Positions 16,590 through 26,973 of a stretch of 64,000 bases of DNA are shown one piece after another. Every line of letters starts with the position of its first letter. The stretch's first letter is position 1. The notes below the pieces were generated by a model. The model was not told the DNA's origin. It made no database searches and saw only the letters and a list, made by a program, of their open reading frames with translations. The DNA lies in assembly GCF_011038645.2 (NCBI RefSeq), contig NZ_CP064955.1:1612001-1676000 (forward strand). Reading direction: 5' to 3'. Made by a program: the position numbers and the translations under genes. Source of the DNA: Corynebacterium qintianiae. Its GTDB lineage: Bacteria > Actinomycetota > Actinomycetes > Mycobacteriales > Mycobacteriaceae.

Positions 16590-17972
16590 TTACGCGCCGA
16601 TGAGGCGGGCGGCCAGGTAGGACTCGAGCTCGTCGATGCTCACGCGCTCCTGCTCCATCGTGTCGCGCTCGCGCACCGTTACGGCGTTGTCCTCCAACGA
16701 ATCGAAGTCGAAGGTGACACAGAACGGGGTTCCGATCTCGTCCTGGCGGCGGTAGCGGCGGCCGATCGCACCGGAGGTGTCGTAATCGACGTTCCAGTGC
16801 TGGCGGAGGCGGTCCGCGAGTTCCTCCGCCGGCCCGGAGAGCTCCGGTTTCTTCGACAGCGGCAGCACCGCGACCTTAACCGGGGCCAGGCGGCGGTCCA
16901 GCTTGAGCACGACGCGGGTGTCCACGCCGCCCTTGGAGTTCGGGGCCTCGTCCTCGTGGTAGGCGTCGATGAGGAAGGCCATCATCGCGCGGCCCAGGCC
17001 GGCGGCCGGCTCGATGCAGAAGGGGATCCAGCGCTCGCCCGAGTCCTGCTCAAAGTAGCTCAGGTCCTCGCCGGAGGCCTCGGCGTGGGTTTTCAGGTCG
17101 TAGTCCGTGCGGTTGGCCACGCCCTCGAGCTCGCCCCACTTGGAACCGGCGAAGTTGAAGGCGTACTCCACGTCCACCGTGCGCTTGGAGTAGTGGGACA
17201 GCTTCTCCTTGGGGTGCTCGTACAGGCGCAGGTTCTCCGGGTCAATGCCCAGGTCGATGTACCACTGCAGGCGGTTGTCAATCCAGTACTGGTGCCACTG
17301 CTCGTCCTCGCCCGGCTTGACAAAGAACTCCATCTCCATCTGCTCGAATTCGCGCGTGCGGAAGATGAAGTTGCCGGGAGTGATCTCGTTGCGGAAAGAC
17401 TTGCCCATGTTGGCGATGCCGAAGGGCGGCTTCATGCGCGCGGACGTCATAACATTCTTGAAGTTGACGAAGATTCCCTGGGCGGTTTCCGGGCGCAAGT
17501 AGTGCAGGCCTTCCTCGTCGTCGACCGGGCCGAGGTAGGTCTTCATCAGGCCGGAGAACGCACGCGGCTCAGTCCAGTTGCCGGGCTGGCCGGTCTCCGG
17601 GTCGTTGATGTCTGCCAGCCCGTTGGCCGGCGGGTGGCCGTGCTTTTCCTCGTACGCCTCCAGCAGGTGGTCGGCGCGGTAGCGCTTGTGGGTGTGCAGG
17701 GATTCCACCAGCGGGTCGGTGAAGACCTCGACGTGGCCTGAAGCCACCCACACCTGGCGCGGGAGGATGATAGAGGTATCCACGCCCACGGTGTCCTTGC
17801 GGGACTGAACCATGTGGCGCCACCACTGGCGCTTGAGGTTCTCCTTCAGCTCCACACCGAGCGGGCCGTAGTCCCACGCGGAGCGCGTACCGCCGTAAAT
17901 CTCACCCGCCGGGTACACCAGACCGCGGCGTTTGCAGAGATTAACGACGGTATCAATGTTGCTGGAGGCCAT
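16590..17972 (-). CDS. glyS: glycyl-tRNA synthetase (alpha2, class IIa)
   Basis: Charges tRNA-Gly. The 460 residues show the eukaryote/archaea-like dimeric GlyRS signatures: [19 protein letters not shown], class II motif 2 [11 protein letters not shown]…[13 protein letters not shown], the tRNA/glycine pocket in [14 protein letters not shown], motif 3 [14 protein letters not shown] and a C-terminal anticodon-binding domain ([12 protein letters not shown]…VTFDFDS). ATG 17972 is 6 bases after AGGAG, so the TTG 6 bases upstream is rejected. Confidence 0.97.
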   Translation of the reverse strand: MASSNIDTVVNLCKRRGLVYPAGEIYGGTRSAWDYGPLGVELKENLKRQWWRHMVQSRKDTVGVDTSIILPRQVWVASGHVEVFTDPLVESLHTHKRYRADHLLEAYEEKHGHPPANGLADINDPETGQPGNWTEPRAFSGLMKTYLGPVDDEEGLHYLRPETAQGIFVNFKNVMTSARMKPPFGIANMGKSFRNEITPGNFIFRTREFEQMEMEFFVKPGEDEQWHQYWIDNRLQWYIDLGIDPENLRLYEHPKEKLSHYSKRTVDVEYAFNFAGSKWGELEGVANRTDYDLKTHAEASGEDLSYFEQDSGERWIPFCIEPAAGLGRAMMAFLIDAYHEDEAPNSKGGVDTRVVLKLDRRLAPVKVAVLPLSKKPELSGPAEELADRLRQHWNVDYDTSGAIGRRYRRQDEIGTPFCVTFDFDSLEDNAVTVRERDTMEQERVSIDELESYLAARLIGA

Positions 17973-18173
17973 GGACAACTCCTATAAATTCAGACGGCGG
18001 CAAAACTAGTTGCCCAGTGTAGCGGGTGGCTGCACCCCCCGGAGACGGTGGTCACTATAGGGTGGGTATGAGGCCGTTTTCAACTTCCGCGGACACGCGT
18101 CTAGTATATTCGGGAACATCATTGTCAAGAGGCATCCACGGGTATGCTAACGGCCAGAAAGGGGGTTAAGGCC

Positions 18174-18626
18174 ATGGGAAACATGGAAGGATCGCCGCCT
18201 CCCGACCTCGAGCGCACCGCCGAGCTCGTCAGCGCCCTGGACTCCCCCCTGCGCCTGCAGATACTCCTGCTGCTCAACGACAGCCCCCACGTGGTGCACC
18301 AGATCGTGGGCAAGCTGGGCGAGTCCCAACCGCTGGTCAGCCAGCATTTGCGGGTGCTGAAGAAGTCCCGTCTCGTGGGCGCAACGCGCTTCGGGCGCGA
18401 GGTGGTCTACGAACTGGCGGAACCCGGCATCATCGACGTCATCTACGAGCTGGCCGACCTGGCCACACTCGAAGAAGCGCGCGACGAAGTCGCCGCGCGG
18501 CGCCGCGGCCGCACCGAACTGCGCTCCGGCTCCGGCGCGGCCGCCATCGTCGACCCGCCCAGCGACGTCCGCCCAGCCCGCGACCCCGGATTGCTGCCGC
18601 ACACACCCGACCCCACGCACGATTAG
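18174..18626 (+). CDS. ArsR/SmtB-family metal-responsive repressor, probable zinc regulator
   Basis: A 150-residue winged-helix regulator: ELVSALDSPLRLQILLLL, the helix-turn-helix SQPLVSQHLRVLKKSRLV and wing FGREVVYELAE, then an Arg-rich and histidine-containing C-terminal tail. Its start follows AAAGGGGG by 8 bases. The neighbour 9 bases downstream is Zur; in C. glutamicum the equivalent pair (Znr–Zur) controls zinc uptake and efflux, so the same job is inferred here. Metal-binding residues typical of SmtB alpha-5 are not obvious, so sensing metal is inferred from context. Confidence 0.87.
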   Translation: MGNMEGSPPPDLERTAELVSALDSPLRLQILLLLNDSPHVVHQIVGKLGESQPLVSQHLRVLKKSRLVGATRFGREVVYELAEPGIIDVIYELADLATLEEARDEVAARRRGRTELRSGSGAAAIVDPPSDVRPARDPGLLPHTPDPTHD

Positions 18627-18635
18627 GGTAGATGC

Positions 18636-19100
18636 ATGGTCACCCCCCCATCTGCAGCCTCGTCCGCTTCCCCGCCGCGCCGCCGCACCCCTGCACCGAA
18701 GCTCGGCGTGCGCAACACCTGGCAGCGCACCGCAGTAGTGGAGGCGCTGCGGGACATGGACAAGTTCGTCTCGGCGCGCCAGATCCACGAGGCCCTCGAG
18801 CACCGCGGGGATAAAGTCGGCCTGACCACGGTGTACCGCACCCTGCAGTCGCTGGCCGAGGTCGAGGCCGTCGACGTTTTGCAGAACAAGGAAGGCGAAT
18901 CCCTCTACCGCCACTGCCTCAGCGAGCACCACCACCACCACCTCGTGTGCGCGGAGTGCGGCCGCAGCGAGGAAATCGAGGGCGGACCCGTGGAAAAGTG
19001 GGCCCAGCTGGTGGCGCAGCGCTACGGTTACGAGCTCGTGGGCCACGACGCCGAGGTGTTCGGAGTGTGCCGCGCCTGCCAGGCCGCGCGGAAAAAGTAG
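18636..19100 (+). CDS. zur: Fur-family zinc uptake repressor Zur
   Basis: Represses zinc importers when zinc is plentiful. The 154 residues show the Fur DNA-binding domain (WQRTAVVEAL…VSARQIHEAL, VGLTTVYRTLQSLAE), the metal core SLYRHCLSEHHHHHLVC, and two structural zinc pairs CAEC and CRAC. An N-terminal extension of about 24 Pro/Ser/Arg-rich residues precedes the domain. Only 9 bases separate it from the ArsR gene; a TAGGGT box 6 bases before the ATG could give an additional leaderless transcript. Confidence 0.93.
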   Translation: MVTPPSAASSASPPRRRTPAPKLGVRNTWQRTAVVEALRDMDKFVSARQIHEALEHRGDKVGLTTVYRTLQSLAEVEAVDVLQNKEGESLYRHCLSEHHHHHLVCAECGRSEEIEGGPVEKWAQLVAQRYGYELVGHDAEVFGVCRACQAARKK

Positions 19101-19103
19101 CGC

Positions 19104-19856
19104 TTAGGCGTTGTGCTCGATCGCCCCGCCGAACCGGCGGTCGCGCTTGGCGTACTCCAGCACCGCGTCGAACAGGTCCTGCTGGGTGAAGTCCGGCCAG
19201 AGCTTCTCCTGGTAGACCATCTCCGCGTAGGCCGACTGCCACAGCAGGAAGTTCGAGGTGCGCTGCTCCCCCGAAGGGCGCAGGAACAGGTCCACGTCGG
19301 GCATGTCCGGCTGGTAGAGCCACTGCGAGAGCGTCTCCTCGGTGATGTCGCCGGGCCGAACCTGGCCGTTGGATGCGGCGTCGATAAGCGTGCGCACGCC
19401 GTCGACGATCTCCGCCCGCCCGCCGTAGTTGACGCACATGACCAGGGTGAGGCCGGTGTTGTGGCGAGTGAGCTCCTCGGCGGCCTCGAGCTCGCGGATT
19501 ACGCTGCGCCACAGGCGCGGGCGGCGGCCGGCCCAGCGGATGCGGACGTTCTTCGCGTGGAGCTCGTTACGACGGTTGCGCAGCACGTCGCGGGAGAAAC
19601 CCATCAGGAAGCGCACCTCGTCGGCGCTGCGGCGCCAGTTCTCCGTGGAAAACGCGTAGGCGGAGAGCCACTCGACGCCGCCGAGCTCAATGCAGGCGTC
19701 GACGCAGTCCATCAGCACCGCCTCGCCGCGCTTGTGGCCCTCGGTGCGCTTCAGACCGCGCTGCTGCGCCCACCTGCCGTTGCCGTCCATCACGACGGCG
19801 ATGTGGCGGGGAATGAACTCTGGCGCGATGTCGGGTCTGGGGTGGGGGCTCGTCAT
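19104..19856 (-). CDS. uppS: isoprenyl diphosphate synthase (undecaprenyl/decaprenyl type)
   Basis: Cis-prenyltransferase making the C50/C55 lipid carrier for peptidoglycan and arabinogalactan. 250 residues with [17 protein letters not shown] (diphosphate-binding Asp), [19 protein letters not shown] and the C-terminal [15 protein letters not shown]…YAEMVY. Convergent with zur with only 3 bases between stops. Downstream of recO in the same direction. Confidence 0.96.
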   Translation of the reverse strand: MTSPHPRPDIAPEFIPRHIAVVMDGNGRWAQQRGLKRTEGHKRGEAVLMDCVDACIELGGVEWLSAYAFSTENWRRSADEVRFLMGFSRDVLRNRRNELHAKNVRIRWAGRRPRLWRSVIRELEAAEELTRHNTGLTLVMCVNYGGRAEIVDGVRTLIDAASNGQVRPGDITEETLSQWLYQPDMPDVDLFLRPSGEQRTSNFLLWQSAYAEMVYQEKLWPDFTQQDLFDAVLEYAKRDRRFGGAIEHNA

Positions 19857-19863
19857 GGCTTAA

Positions 19864-20589
19864 TTATGCCTGCTCCATGATTCTCAAACTCTTCACGGCC
19901 GACTCCAGGTGCCACTGCAGGTGCGCTGTGGTCAGGCGGTGCACCTGCTCCACCGTGTCGGTCTGCGCCGGGCGGCCGTTCTGGATCAGCCACATCACGT
20001 GCAGCGTCTCCGGGTCCACGTCCGCGGAACCAGGCGGGCGGCAGCTGTTGCACACGGCCCCGCCCGCGGGCGCATTGAACGCCTTGTGCGGGCCCGGGGC
20101 CTGGCAGTTGGCGCAATCGAACAGGCTCAGGCCCCAACCGGCGCGCTCGGTGGCGCGGAGGATGAAGGCGTCGAGCACCAGCGTCGGGTGCTGGTCGGCG
20201 CGTTGGAGGTTGTCCAGGGCGGTGCGGGTGGCGTCGAAAAGCTCGCTGCCCTCGTCTGCGTTGGAGTAGCTCAGCTTCTCGGCGGTTTCCAGGATCGCGC
20301 AGCCGGCGGCGTAGCGGTCGAAGTCCTCGATGATGCGGCCGGCGAAGTACGCGACCGTGTCGGCGGCGGTGATGGTGGCGAGGTTGCGGCCGGGGTAGAG
20401 CTGGACGTCGATGTCCACGAACGGCTGGATGCGCGAGCCGAAACGCGAGCGGGATTTGCGAACTCCCTTGGCCACACTGCGCACCAAACCGTGGTTTTTG
20501 GTCAGCAGCACCACCACGCGGTCAGCCTCACCGAAGTCGTAGGTGCGCACGACGAACGCGCGGTCGCGGTAGCTCTGCCTCGAGGCCAC
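19864..20589 (-). CDS. recO: DNA repair protein RecO
   Basis: Loads RecA on SSB-coated single-stranded DNA with RecR. 241 residues: N-terminal OB fold (SYRDRAFVVRTYDFGEADRVVVLLT…GLVRSVAKGVRKSRSRFG) and C-terminal helical domain with a four-cysteine zinc site (FDCANC and VCNSC). GTG 20589 follows the era stop after 1 base (TAAGGTG), implying coupling with era. Confidence 0.93.
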   Translation of the reverse strand: MASRQSYRDRAFVVRTYDFGEADRVVVLLTKNHGLVRSVAKGVRKSRSRFGSRIQPFVDIDVQLYPGRNLATITAADTVAYFAGRIIEDFDRYAAGCAILETAEKLSYSNADEGSELFDATRTALDNLQRADQHPTLVLDAFILRATERAGWGLSLFDCANCQAPGPHKAFNAPAGGAVCNSCRPPGSADVDPETLHVMWLIQNGRPAQTDTVEQVHRLTTAHLQWHLESAVKSLRIMEQA

Positions 20590-20590
20590 C

Positions 20591-21505
20591 TTAGAACCCG
20601 AGGCGTCCCAGCGACTTCGGGTCCTGCTGCCAGTTCTTCAGCACCTTGATGCGCAGGTCCAGGAACACGTTCTGGCCCAGCAGCTCGATGATCTGCTTGC
20701 GCGCGCGGTGCACAATTCCGGACAGCCGCCGCCCGCCCGGGCCCTCGATGATCTTCTTCTGCCCCGGGCGCTCCAGGAACATCACCGCGTAGATCTTCAG
20801 CTTGTCCGGGTTATCCGGGTCCGGGAGCATCTCGTCGATCTGCACCGCCACCGAGTGCGGCAGCTCCTCGCGCAGGCCCTGCAGCGCCTCCTCACGGATG
20901 AGCTCGGAGATCCGGGTCTCGGTGTCCTCGTCCGTGACGTGGCCCTCGGGGTAGAACTGCGGGCCCTCGGGGAGGTTGTTAACCAGGATGTCGAGCAGGA
21001 CGTCGAGCTGCACGCCGCTGGTCGCGGAGACCGGGACGACCTCCGCGTCCGGGCCGAGAAGCTCGTGGAGCTCAATGAGGCGCTCGCCGACGGTGTCTTT
21101 GCTTGTCTTGTCCAGCTTGGTGACGATGCCGACGATCGGCGCGTCCGGCTTCGTCTCGCGGATCTGCTCCAGGATGAAGCGGTCGCCCGGGCCGATCTTC
21201 TCGTCTGCGGGCACGGTGAAGCCGATGACGTCGACGTCGGCGAACGTGTCCCGGACAACGTCGTTCAGCCTCTCGCCCAGCAGCGTGCGCGGGCGGTGGA
21301 CACCGGGCGTGTCAACGACGATGACCTGCGCGTCCTCGCGGTTGATGATGCCGCGGATCGGGTGGCGCGTCGTCTCCGGCTGGTCCGCCATGATGGCGAT
21401 CTTCTCCCCCACCAGCGCGTTCGTCAGGGTCGACTTACCCGTGTTCGGGCGGCCGACGAAGCTGACGAAGCCGGAGCGGAAGCCATCAGGCGTGTTTTGT
21501 TCCAT
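20591..21505 (-). CDS. era: GTPase Era
   Basis: Ribosome-associated GTPase needed for 16S rRNA maturation and 30S assembly. 304 residues: G1 GRPNTGKST, switch I TTRHPIRG, G3 DTPGVH, G4 TKLD, G5 SATSG, and a C-terminal KH RNA-binding domain with GPGGRRLSGIVHRARKQI. TAAGAT 8 bases upstream of the ATG suggests a leaderless mRNA. Forms the era–recO–uppS unit. Confidence 0.97.
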   Translation of the reverse strand: MEQNTPDGFRSGFVSFVGRPNTGKSTLTNALVGEKIAIMADQPETTRHPIRGIINREDAQVIVVDTPGVHRPRTLLGERLNDVVRDTFADVDVIGFTVPADEKIGPGDRFILEQIRETKPDAPIVGIVTKLDKTSKDTVGERLIELHELLGPDAEVVPVSATSGVQLDVLLDILVNNLPEGPQFYPEGHVTDEDTETRISELIREEALQGLREELPHSVAVQIDEMLPDPDNPDKLKIYAVMFLERPGQKKIIEGPGGRRLSGIVHRARKQIIELLGQNVFLDLRIKVLKNWQQDPKSLGRLGF

Positions 21506-21624
21506 GGTGGCCCATCTTAGCCACGGGGGTCGCGATGCACACTATGGTGACACTTTCGCTTTTGCGTTCGAGAGTGAGGGATTTAAAATTGGGGGCACAC
21601 GCATTCGAAACGAAAGGAGGGGAC

Positions 21625-23067
21625 ATGGGCAAGCTCGCCTCGCTTATCGACGTCTACACCGACGCCTTGGAGCAGCTCTGCGCCATCTTCGAAGACCCTT
21701 CTTCCGTTTCTTTGAATGACGTTCGCGGGGAGATGGAGCGCTTCGAAAAGGCTTCCTCCAAGAAGGCCTTCCTCGACGCCGCCTTCGCCCACGTGTGCGT
21801 CCGGGATAACGCCGGGCGACTCGTCGGCGGCAACTGGGCCAGCGACTATTTAGAGAAGGCGTTGGATATTTCGCGCGCGGAGGCCTTCCGGCGCATTGAC
21901 CGGGGCAAGGACCTGTTCGATCCCGCCCCTCCCCCTCCTCCACCGCCGGGTGACGCAGATAGCCCTGGCGAAGACAATTCTGGTTTGTTCCCTCCCCGCC
22001 CCGGTGCAAAGCAGAAGGCGCGGGAAGACGCCCGGGAGGTCTCCGCAGAGAAGCAGGCCATCATTGACCGCGAACTGCGCCAGTTGACCAAGCACGCCGC
22101 CGGCGAGCGCCCCGGGATCTTCGCCCGGGCGATGAAAGAGGCGCTGACGCGCACGCCCGAGGACCTCCGCGGCGTAGTGCGCCGCATGGTCGACCGCGCC
22201 AACCGCAAGCACCGGCCAGTGAGTGACCCGAACGCGGGTTTTGACAAGCGCAACGTTTTCTTCTCCCCGAGGAAATCCGACGGCACCCGCACCATGAGCG
22301 TCTTGCTGACCGACGCCCATTACGCCCTAGTCAAAGCGCTGCTCGACCAGAACTCGGGTCCCGGTTCCAACGTGGACACCGAATCCACGGACGATTCCCG
22401 TTTGCCGGGCCAGCGGAAGTTCGACCAGCTGTGGAACATCATGATGCAGTACGAGCACGGCCGGCAGGCGAAGAACCGTGGCGCCGCCTCCGTGGTCGTG
22501 TCAATCACGCTGGATGACCTCGCCGAGGCCGACTACAACACCACGTTCATGACCAACACCGGCGTGGAGCTGACCTGCTTCGACCTCGTCCGCCTCGGCA
22601 TGGGCGGGACCGAGGACTTTATTTTGCAGATCGACCGCGCCACCGGGGTACCCCTCTCACTGGGCCGCGTACGCCTCGCCAGCGTGGAACAGCGCATTGT
22701 GGCACTCGCCATCCAGGGGGTCTGCGCGTGGACCGGGTGCTCGGTGCCCACCTCCGAGGCCGAGATCCACCACATCATGTCCTACATCCGCGGCGGCCGC
22801 ACCGACATGCACAACCTCGCCGCCCTGTGCCGGCGACACCACAGGTGGAACAACGACGCACGGGACGGCTCTCACGGAAGATCCCACGTCGACCGCGACC
22901 CGGTTACCGGGCGAATCGCGGTGGTCAACCCCGACGGCAGCATCGAGTTCAACGACACCGGCGGGTTCCACGAATCCTCGTGGGCGAAGCTGTTTGCGCG
23001 GGGACGGTTGAGCGGGCTCGACGACCCGGGCCAGCCGCCCGACCCGCCGATCTTTCCCGCCGCCTAG
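21625..23067 (+). CDS. DUF222 domain HNH endonuclease-like protein
   Basis: 480 residues. N-terminal helical DUF222 (13E12-repeat) domain, a proline-rich insertion (about 95-105), and a C-terminal HNH motif: CAWTGCSVP…EIHHIMSYIRGGRTDMHNLAALCRRHHRWNND. Zinc-binding cysteine pair plus His-Asn-His are intact, so nuclease activity is plausible. The start follows GAAAGGAGG by 4 bases. Such genes are scattered in multiple copies in Actinobacteria and often move; no partner gene adjoins. Substrate is unknown. Confidence 0.88.
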   Translation: MGKLASLIDVYTDALEQLCAIFEDPSSVSLNDVRGEMERFEKASSKKAFLDAAFAHVCVRDNAGRLVGGNWASDYLEKALDISRAEAFRRIDRGKDLFDPAPPPPPPPGDADSPGEDNSGLFPPRPGAKQKAREDAREVSAEKQAIIDRELRQLTKHAAGERPGIFARAMKEALTRTPEDLRGVVRRMVDRANRKHRPVSDPNAGFDKRNVFFSPRKSDGTRTMSVLLTDAHYALVKALLDQNSGPGSNVDTESTDDSRLPGQRKFDQLWNIMMQYEHGRQAKNRGAASVVVSITLDDLAEADYNTTFMTNTGVELTCFDLVRLGMGGTEDFILQIDRATGVPLSLGRVRLASVEQRIVALAIQGVCAWTGCSVPTSEAEIHHIMSYIRGGRTDMHNLAALCRRHHRWNNDARDGSHGRSHVDRDPVTGRIAVVNPDGSIEFNDTGGFHESSWAKLFARGRLSGLDDPGQPPDPPIFPAA

Positions 23068-23114
23068 CGCCCGCACGCCCGCGTCCCTCCCCTGAGCCGG
23101 AAGGAGGGCGGCCG

Positions 23115-23166
23115 CGGGCTGCGCCGCGTGGGCGAGTGGGCGGGCTGCGCCGCGTGGGCGAGTGGG
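23115..23166. repeat. 26-bp tandem duplication
   Basis: CGGGCTGCGCCGCGTGGGCG followed by AGTGGG occurs twice head-to-tail (23115-23140 and 23141-23166) in the convergent gap between the HNH gene and pdxY. A weak CCCTCC/GGAGGG hairpin lies just before it (23085-23108). Probably simple slippage. Confidence 0.9.
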
Positions 23167-23170
23167 CGGA

Positions 23171-24022
23171 CTAGAGCGCCTCGACGGTGAACTGCATCCG
23201 CGGCTCGGCGTAGGCATCCTGGGCCTCGACGAGGAGCAGTTCGCTTGAGTCGGCCTCGAAGGTGGTGGTCAGCAGGTCGAACACCGACGACGCGGTGCGC
23301 GCCAGGGCGTCGGCGGCGTCGCGGGTGCGGATGTAGTGGCCCGTGAAAAGCGCCGCGGCGACGTCGCCCGAGCCGTTGCGCTTGAACGGCAGGCGCGGGG
23401 TTGTCACGATCCACTTACCCTTGTCGTCCACCACGATCATTTCGAGGAAGTTCTCCGGGTCCGCCTCGGGGCGCTCAACGGACGTGACCAGCACGGCGCC
23501 CGGGCCCATCTCGCGGGCCGCGTCGACGGCGGCGAGGGTTGAGTCGAGGTCGGTGGCGTCCATCTCGGTGAGATAACCCAGCTCGAACTGGTTCGGGGTG
23601 ATGATGTCGGCGACGGGGACCACGCGGTCGCGCAGCAGCGGCGGGATGGTGTCGGCGACAAAGCACCCCGACTTGACGTTGCCCATCACGGGGTCGCAGG
23701 CGTACAGCGCCGCGGGGTTCTGCTCCTTGACGCGGGCGACGGTGTCGATGATCACGCCGGCGATGTCGTCGCCGCCCTGGTAGCCGGACAGGACGGCGTC
23801 GACACGCGCCAGCGCACCGCGCTCGTCAATGCCGGAGATGACCGCGGCGACGTCGGCCGCCGGGATCATCGGACCCTTCCACGCGCCGTACCCGGTGTGG
23901 TTGGAGTAGTTCACGGTGTAGACCGGCCACACCTCGTGCCCGATGCGCTGCAGCGGGAAGACAGCGGCCGAGTTGCCCACGTGGCCGTAGGCGACGGCCG
24001 ACTGGATGGAGAGGATGTTCAT
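23171..24022 (-). CDS. pdxY: pyridoxal kinase
   Basis: Phosphorylates pyridoxal to pyridoxal 5'-phosphate in the B6 salvage route. 283 residues of the ribokinase fold: LSIQSAVAYGHVGNSAAVFPLQ, YGAWKG substrate loop, CDPVMGN, ITPNQFELGYL and the catalytic anion-hole motif NGSGDVAAALFTGHY. MNILSIQS (ATG 24022) is chosen; the upstream extension is not family-like. Confidence 0.94.
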   Translation of the reverse strand: MNILSIQSAVAYGHVGNSAAVFPLQRIGHEVWPVYTVNYSNHTGYGAWKGPMIPAADVAAVISGIDERGALARVDAVLSGYQGGDDIAGVIIDTVARVKEQNPAALYACDPVMGNVKSGCFVADTIPPLLRDRVVPVADIITPNQFELGYLTEMDATDLDSTLAAVDAAREMGPGAVLVTSVERPEADPENFLEMIVVDDKGKWIVTTPRLPFKRNGSGDVAAALFTGHYIRTRDAADALARTASSVFDLLTTTFEADSSELLLVEAQDAYAEPRMQFTVEAL

Positions 24023-24055
24023 AACTGTCCATTGTGCACCACCGCACAACGGGAA

Positions 24056-25384
24056 CTAGTCCTGGGCCTGGTACTCGTCGACGACGTCGGGGACGTCGAT
24101 AAGCACGGAGCGGACCTTGACTCGGCCGCGGCGGTCCCGGCCGCCCTCGGCGGTGAAACGCAGCCCGGAAACCTCGACGGAGGAGCCCGGCAAGGGCACG
24201 CGGCCGAGGTCGAAGGACAGCAGGCCGGCGACGGTGTCCACGGAGTCCACAACCTCGTCGTCGAAGCTGAGCTCGTAGCCGATGTCGTCCTCCAAGTGAT
24301 CCACCAGGTCATCCAGCGGCAAGCGGGCTTGGGCGCGGTAGCACCGCGCGCCGACCGACTCGATGGGCGCCATCTCGGCCTCGTCATACTCGTCGGTGAT
24401 CTCGCCCACGATCTCCTCGAGCAGGTCCTCCATGGTCAGCAGGCCGGCGACGCCGCCGTACTCGTCGATAAGCATGGCGATGTGCGTGTTCACCTGCTGC
24501 ATCTCCTGCAACAACACATCCAGCGGCTTCGACTCGGGGATGAACAGCGGCTCGCGCATGACGGCGGCGATGGGCGTCGCGGGGTCGAGCGGGCTGCCGT
24601 CCTGGGTGAACATGTCCTTGAGGTAGACCACACCGAGAATATCGTCGGCGTTCTCCCCGATCGCGGGGACGCGGGAGTGGCCGGAGCGCACCATGAGGCG
24701 CGTGGCCTGGCCGACCGTCTTCTCGGCCTCGATCCAGATCATCTCGGGGCGCGGCACCATCACCTGCTTGGCGTAGGTGGACGCGAGGTCGAAGATGTTC
24801 TGGATCATGCGGTGCTCGGTGGTCTCCACGACACCGCGTTCCTGGGCGATATCGACCATCTCGCGCAGCTCGATTTCCGTGGCGTAGGGCCCCTCGCGGA
24901 AGTCGCGGCCCGGGTGGAAGAGGTTACCCACCCAGATCAGCAGCCGCGCGATCGGCCCGAGCACCGTGTGGAAGGCCACGAGCCACTGGGCGGCGCGCAG
25001 CGAAATCGAATACGGGTTGCGGCGGCCCGCGGTGCGGGCGAACACGCCGATAATGCCGAACTGCAAAAGCGTCACCGCGAGAACCGCGACGAGGATGGCC
25101 CACGAGCCCGAGCCCAGCAGATCCATGGTGAACATCGCGGCGAACACCGCGGCCGTGACATCGAGCACGGTGCGCACCATGACCAGCATGTTCACCTGGT
25201 TCGCCCGGGCCTCGATCACCCGCAGCAGCGCGCGGGACCCGGAGACGTCGTCCTTGACCATGTTCTCCACTCGCGCCCGCGAGATGGGCGCAAGCGCCGA
25301 CTCGACGGAGCCGAGCAGGCCCGACAGCAGCAGGCCGGCGAGCGCCACCAGCGCGTAAGTGACGGTAAATTCACCGAACTCCAC
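24056..25384 (-). CDS. CNNM/CorC-family membrane protein with paired CBS domains
   Basis: 442 residues: DUF21/CNNM transmembrane domain (1-170, several helices, with SGLLGSVESALAPISRARVE), a tandem CBS pair (about 195-320, VMVPRPEMIWIEAEKT…GVVYLKDMF and MLIDEYGGVAGLLTMEDLLEEIVGEI) and a C-terminal CorC/HlyC domain. Family members are linked to magnesium/cobalt efflux; 'hemolysin' in older names is misleading. GTG start overlaps the ybeY stop by one base (TAGTG). Two copies of GTCGATAAGC lie inside this gene. Confidence 0.9.
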   Translation of the reverse strand: MEFGEFTVTYALVALAGLLLSGLLGSVESALAPISRARVENMVKDDVSGSRALLRVIEARANQVNMLVMVRTVLDVTAAVFAAMFTMDLLGSGSWAILVAVLAVTLLQFGIIGVFARTAGRRNPYSISLRAAQWLVAFHTVLGPIARLLIWVGNLFHPGRDFREGPYATEIELREMVDIAQERGVVETTEHRMIQNIFDLASTYAKQVMVPRPEMIWIEAEKTVGQATRLMVRSGHSRVPAIGENADDILGVVYLKDMFTQDGSPLDPATPIAAVMREPLFIPESKPLDVLLQEMQQVNTHIAMLIDEYGGVAGLLTMEDLLEEIVGEITDEYDEAEMAPIESVGARCYRAQARLPLDDLVDHLEDDIGYELSFDDEVVDSVDTVAGLLSFDLGRVPLPGSSVEVSGLRFTAEGGRDRRGRVKVRSVLIDVPDVVDEYQAQD

Positions 25385-25947
25385 TAGCTGTCCTTCATGC
25401 GGCGGTCGAGCTCGTCGCGGTCGGCGGCCGAGGGGAACGCCTGGGCGCCGGTGGGCTTGGGCTGGTACTCGACACCGCGGCGGGCGAGGCTGTCGTACCA
25501 GTCGGCGAGGATTTCGTTCTGCAGCGAAAACATCTCGCGCTCGTCCTCGGGCGCGACGTGGTCGTAGCCCAGCAGGTGGAGCACCCCGTGCACGGTCAGC
25601 AGCGCGAGCTCGTGGCCCAGATCGTGCCCGGCCACCTCCGCTTGGCGACGGTCAAACGCCGGACAGAGGATGATGTCCCCGAGCATCGACGGCCCGGGCT
25701 GCGCGGCGTCCGGGCGCCCGCCGCCGGGAGTGAGCTCGTCCATGGGGAAGCTCATCACGTCGGTGGGGCCCTCGAGGTCCATCCAGCGGACGTGGAGGTC
25801 GGCCATGGTCGCTTCGTCGACGAGCGTGACGGTCACCTCGGTCTCGGGGTGGACGTCCATGGCTGCCAGGGCGTAGGAGGAGACGTCGATAAGCATCTCC
25901 TCGTTGACGTCGCCCTCGCCCGACTCGTTCAAAACCTCGATGCTCAC
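25384..25947 (-). CDS. ybeY: endoribonuclease YbeY
   Basis: Zinc-dependent RNase for 16S rRNA 3'-end maturation and ribosome quality control. 187 residues with the signature [19 protein letters not shown] (three zinc-binding histidines) and [20 protein letters not shown] 25947 overlaps the phoH stop (GTGA) and follows GAGGAG by 8 bases. A C-terminal extension of about 30 residues ([19 protein letters not shown]) exceeds the E. coli length. Confidence 0.95.
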   Translation of the reverse strand: MSIEVLNESGEGDVNEEMLIDVSSYALAAMDVHPETEVTVTLVDEATMADLHVRWMDLEGPTDVMSFPMDELTPGGGRPDAAQPGPSMLGDIILCPAFDRRQAEVAGHDLGHELALLTVHGVLHLLGYDHVAPEDEREMFSLQNEILADWYDSLARRGVEYQPKPTGAQAFPSAADRDELDRRMKDS

Positions 25948-26951
25948 AAGCACTCCTCCTCGCGCTCGGCCTGCTTTTTCTCGTAGCGCGCCGCGTTGGA
26001 GGCGTCGTGGCGGTCGTAGGCCTCGACGATGCGGGAGATCAGGTGGTGGCGCACCACGTCCTCGGCACCGAGCTCCTCGATGTAAATGTCGTCGATGCCC
26101 TCGAGGATGCGGCGGGCGACGCGCAGGCCGGAGACCGTGCCGCGGGGCAGGTCCACCTGGGACACGTCACCGGTGACCACCATCTTCGAACCGAAACCGA
26201 GACGGGTAAGGAACATCTTCATCTGGCTGCCGGTGGTGTTTTGCGCCTCGTCGAGGATGACGAAGGCGTCGTTGAGCGTGCGACCGCGCATGTAGGCGAG
26301 CGGGGCGACCTCGATGATTCCGGCGTCAAGGAGCTTGGGAATCATCTCCGGGTCGAGCATGTCGCGCAGCGCGTCGTACAGCGGTCGCAGGTAGGGGTCG
26401 ATCTTGTCGTTGAGCGTGCCGGGCAGGAAGCCGAGCTTCTCCCCCGCCTCGACGGCCGGGCGGGTGAGGATGATGCGCTTGACGTCCTTGGCCTGCAGCG
26501 CCTGGACCGCCTTCGCCACCGCGAGGTAGGTCTTGCCGGAACCGGCGGGGCCGATGCCGAAGGTGATGGTGTTGTCATCGATCGCATCGACGTAGCGGCG
26601 CTGGCCCGCGGTCTTGGGGCGGATCACCTTGCCGCGGCGGGCGACGATCTCGGCGCCGAGCATCTCGGCGACGGATTCGGGCGCCTCCGTTTCCATGATC
26701 CGGGTGGCGTGCACCACGGTATCGGGGCTGATGGGCACTCCGCGGCGCGCCATGGACTCCAGCTCCTCGAGCACCCGGGTGGCGTGCGCCACGGCCGCCA
26801 CGGGACCGCGCAGCGTCACCGCGGTGCCGCGGGCGTGGATGTCCGCCCCGAGCTGCTGGTTGAGAACCCGGAGGTTCCCGTCATTGATTCCGAGCACCGC
26901 CTGCGCGTAGGCCGAGTCGAGCTCGACCTTGCGCGACACCAGTTCTTCCAT
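25944..26951 (-). CDS. PhoH-like ATPase (YbeZ type)
   Basis: 335 residues with an N-terminal KH-like region and a P-loop ATPase: [12 protein letters not shown] (Walker A), [28 protein letters not shown] (Walker B) and [12 protein letters not shown]. Partner of YbeY in RNA metabolism. Start ATG 26951 is 8 bases after TAGGGT; the longer open frame upstream is out of family and overlaps rsmE. Coupled to ybeY by a 4-base overlap. Confidence 0.95.
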   Translation of the reverse strand: MEELVSRKVELDSAYAQAVLGINDGNLRVLNQQLGADIHARGTAVTLRGPVAAVAHATRVLEELESMARRGVPISPDTVVHATRIMETEAPESVAEMLGAEIVARRGKVIRPKTAGQRRYVDAIDDNTITFGIGPAGSGKTYLAVAKAVQALQAKDVKRIILTRPAVEAGEKLGFLPGTLNDKIDPYLRPLYDALRDMLDPEMIPKLLDAGIIEVAPLAYMRGRTLNDAFVILDEAQNTTGSQMKMFLTRLGFGSKMVVTGDVSQVDLPRGTVSGLRVARRILEGIDDIYIEELGAEDVVRHHLISRIVEAYDRHDASNAARYEKKQAEREEECL

Positions 26952-26973
26952 AATGTGAAACCCTACCAGCGCC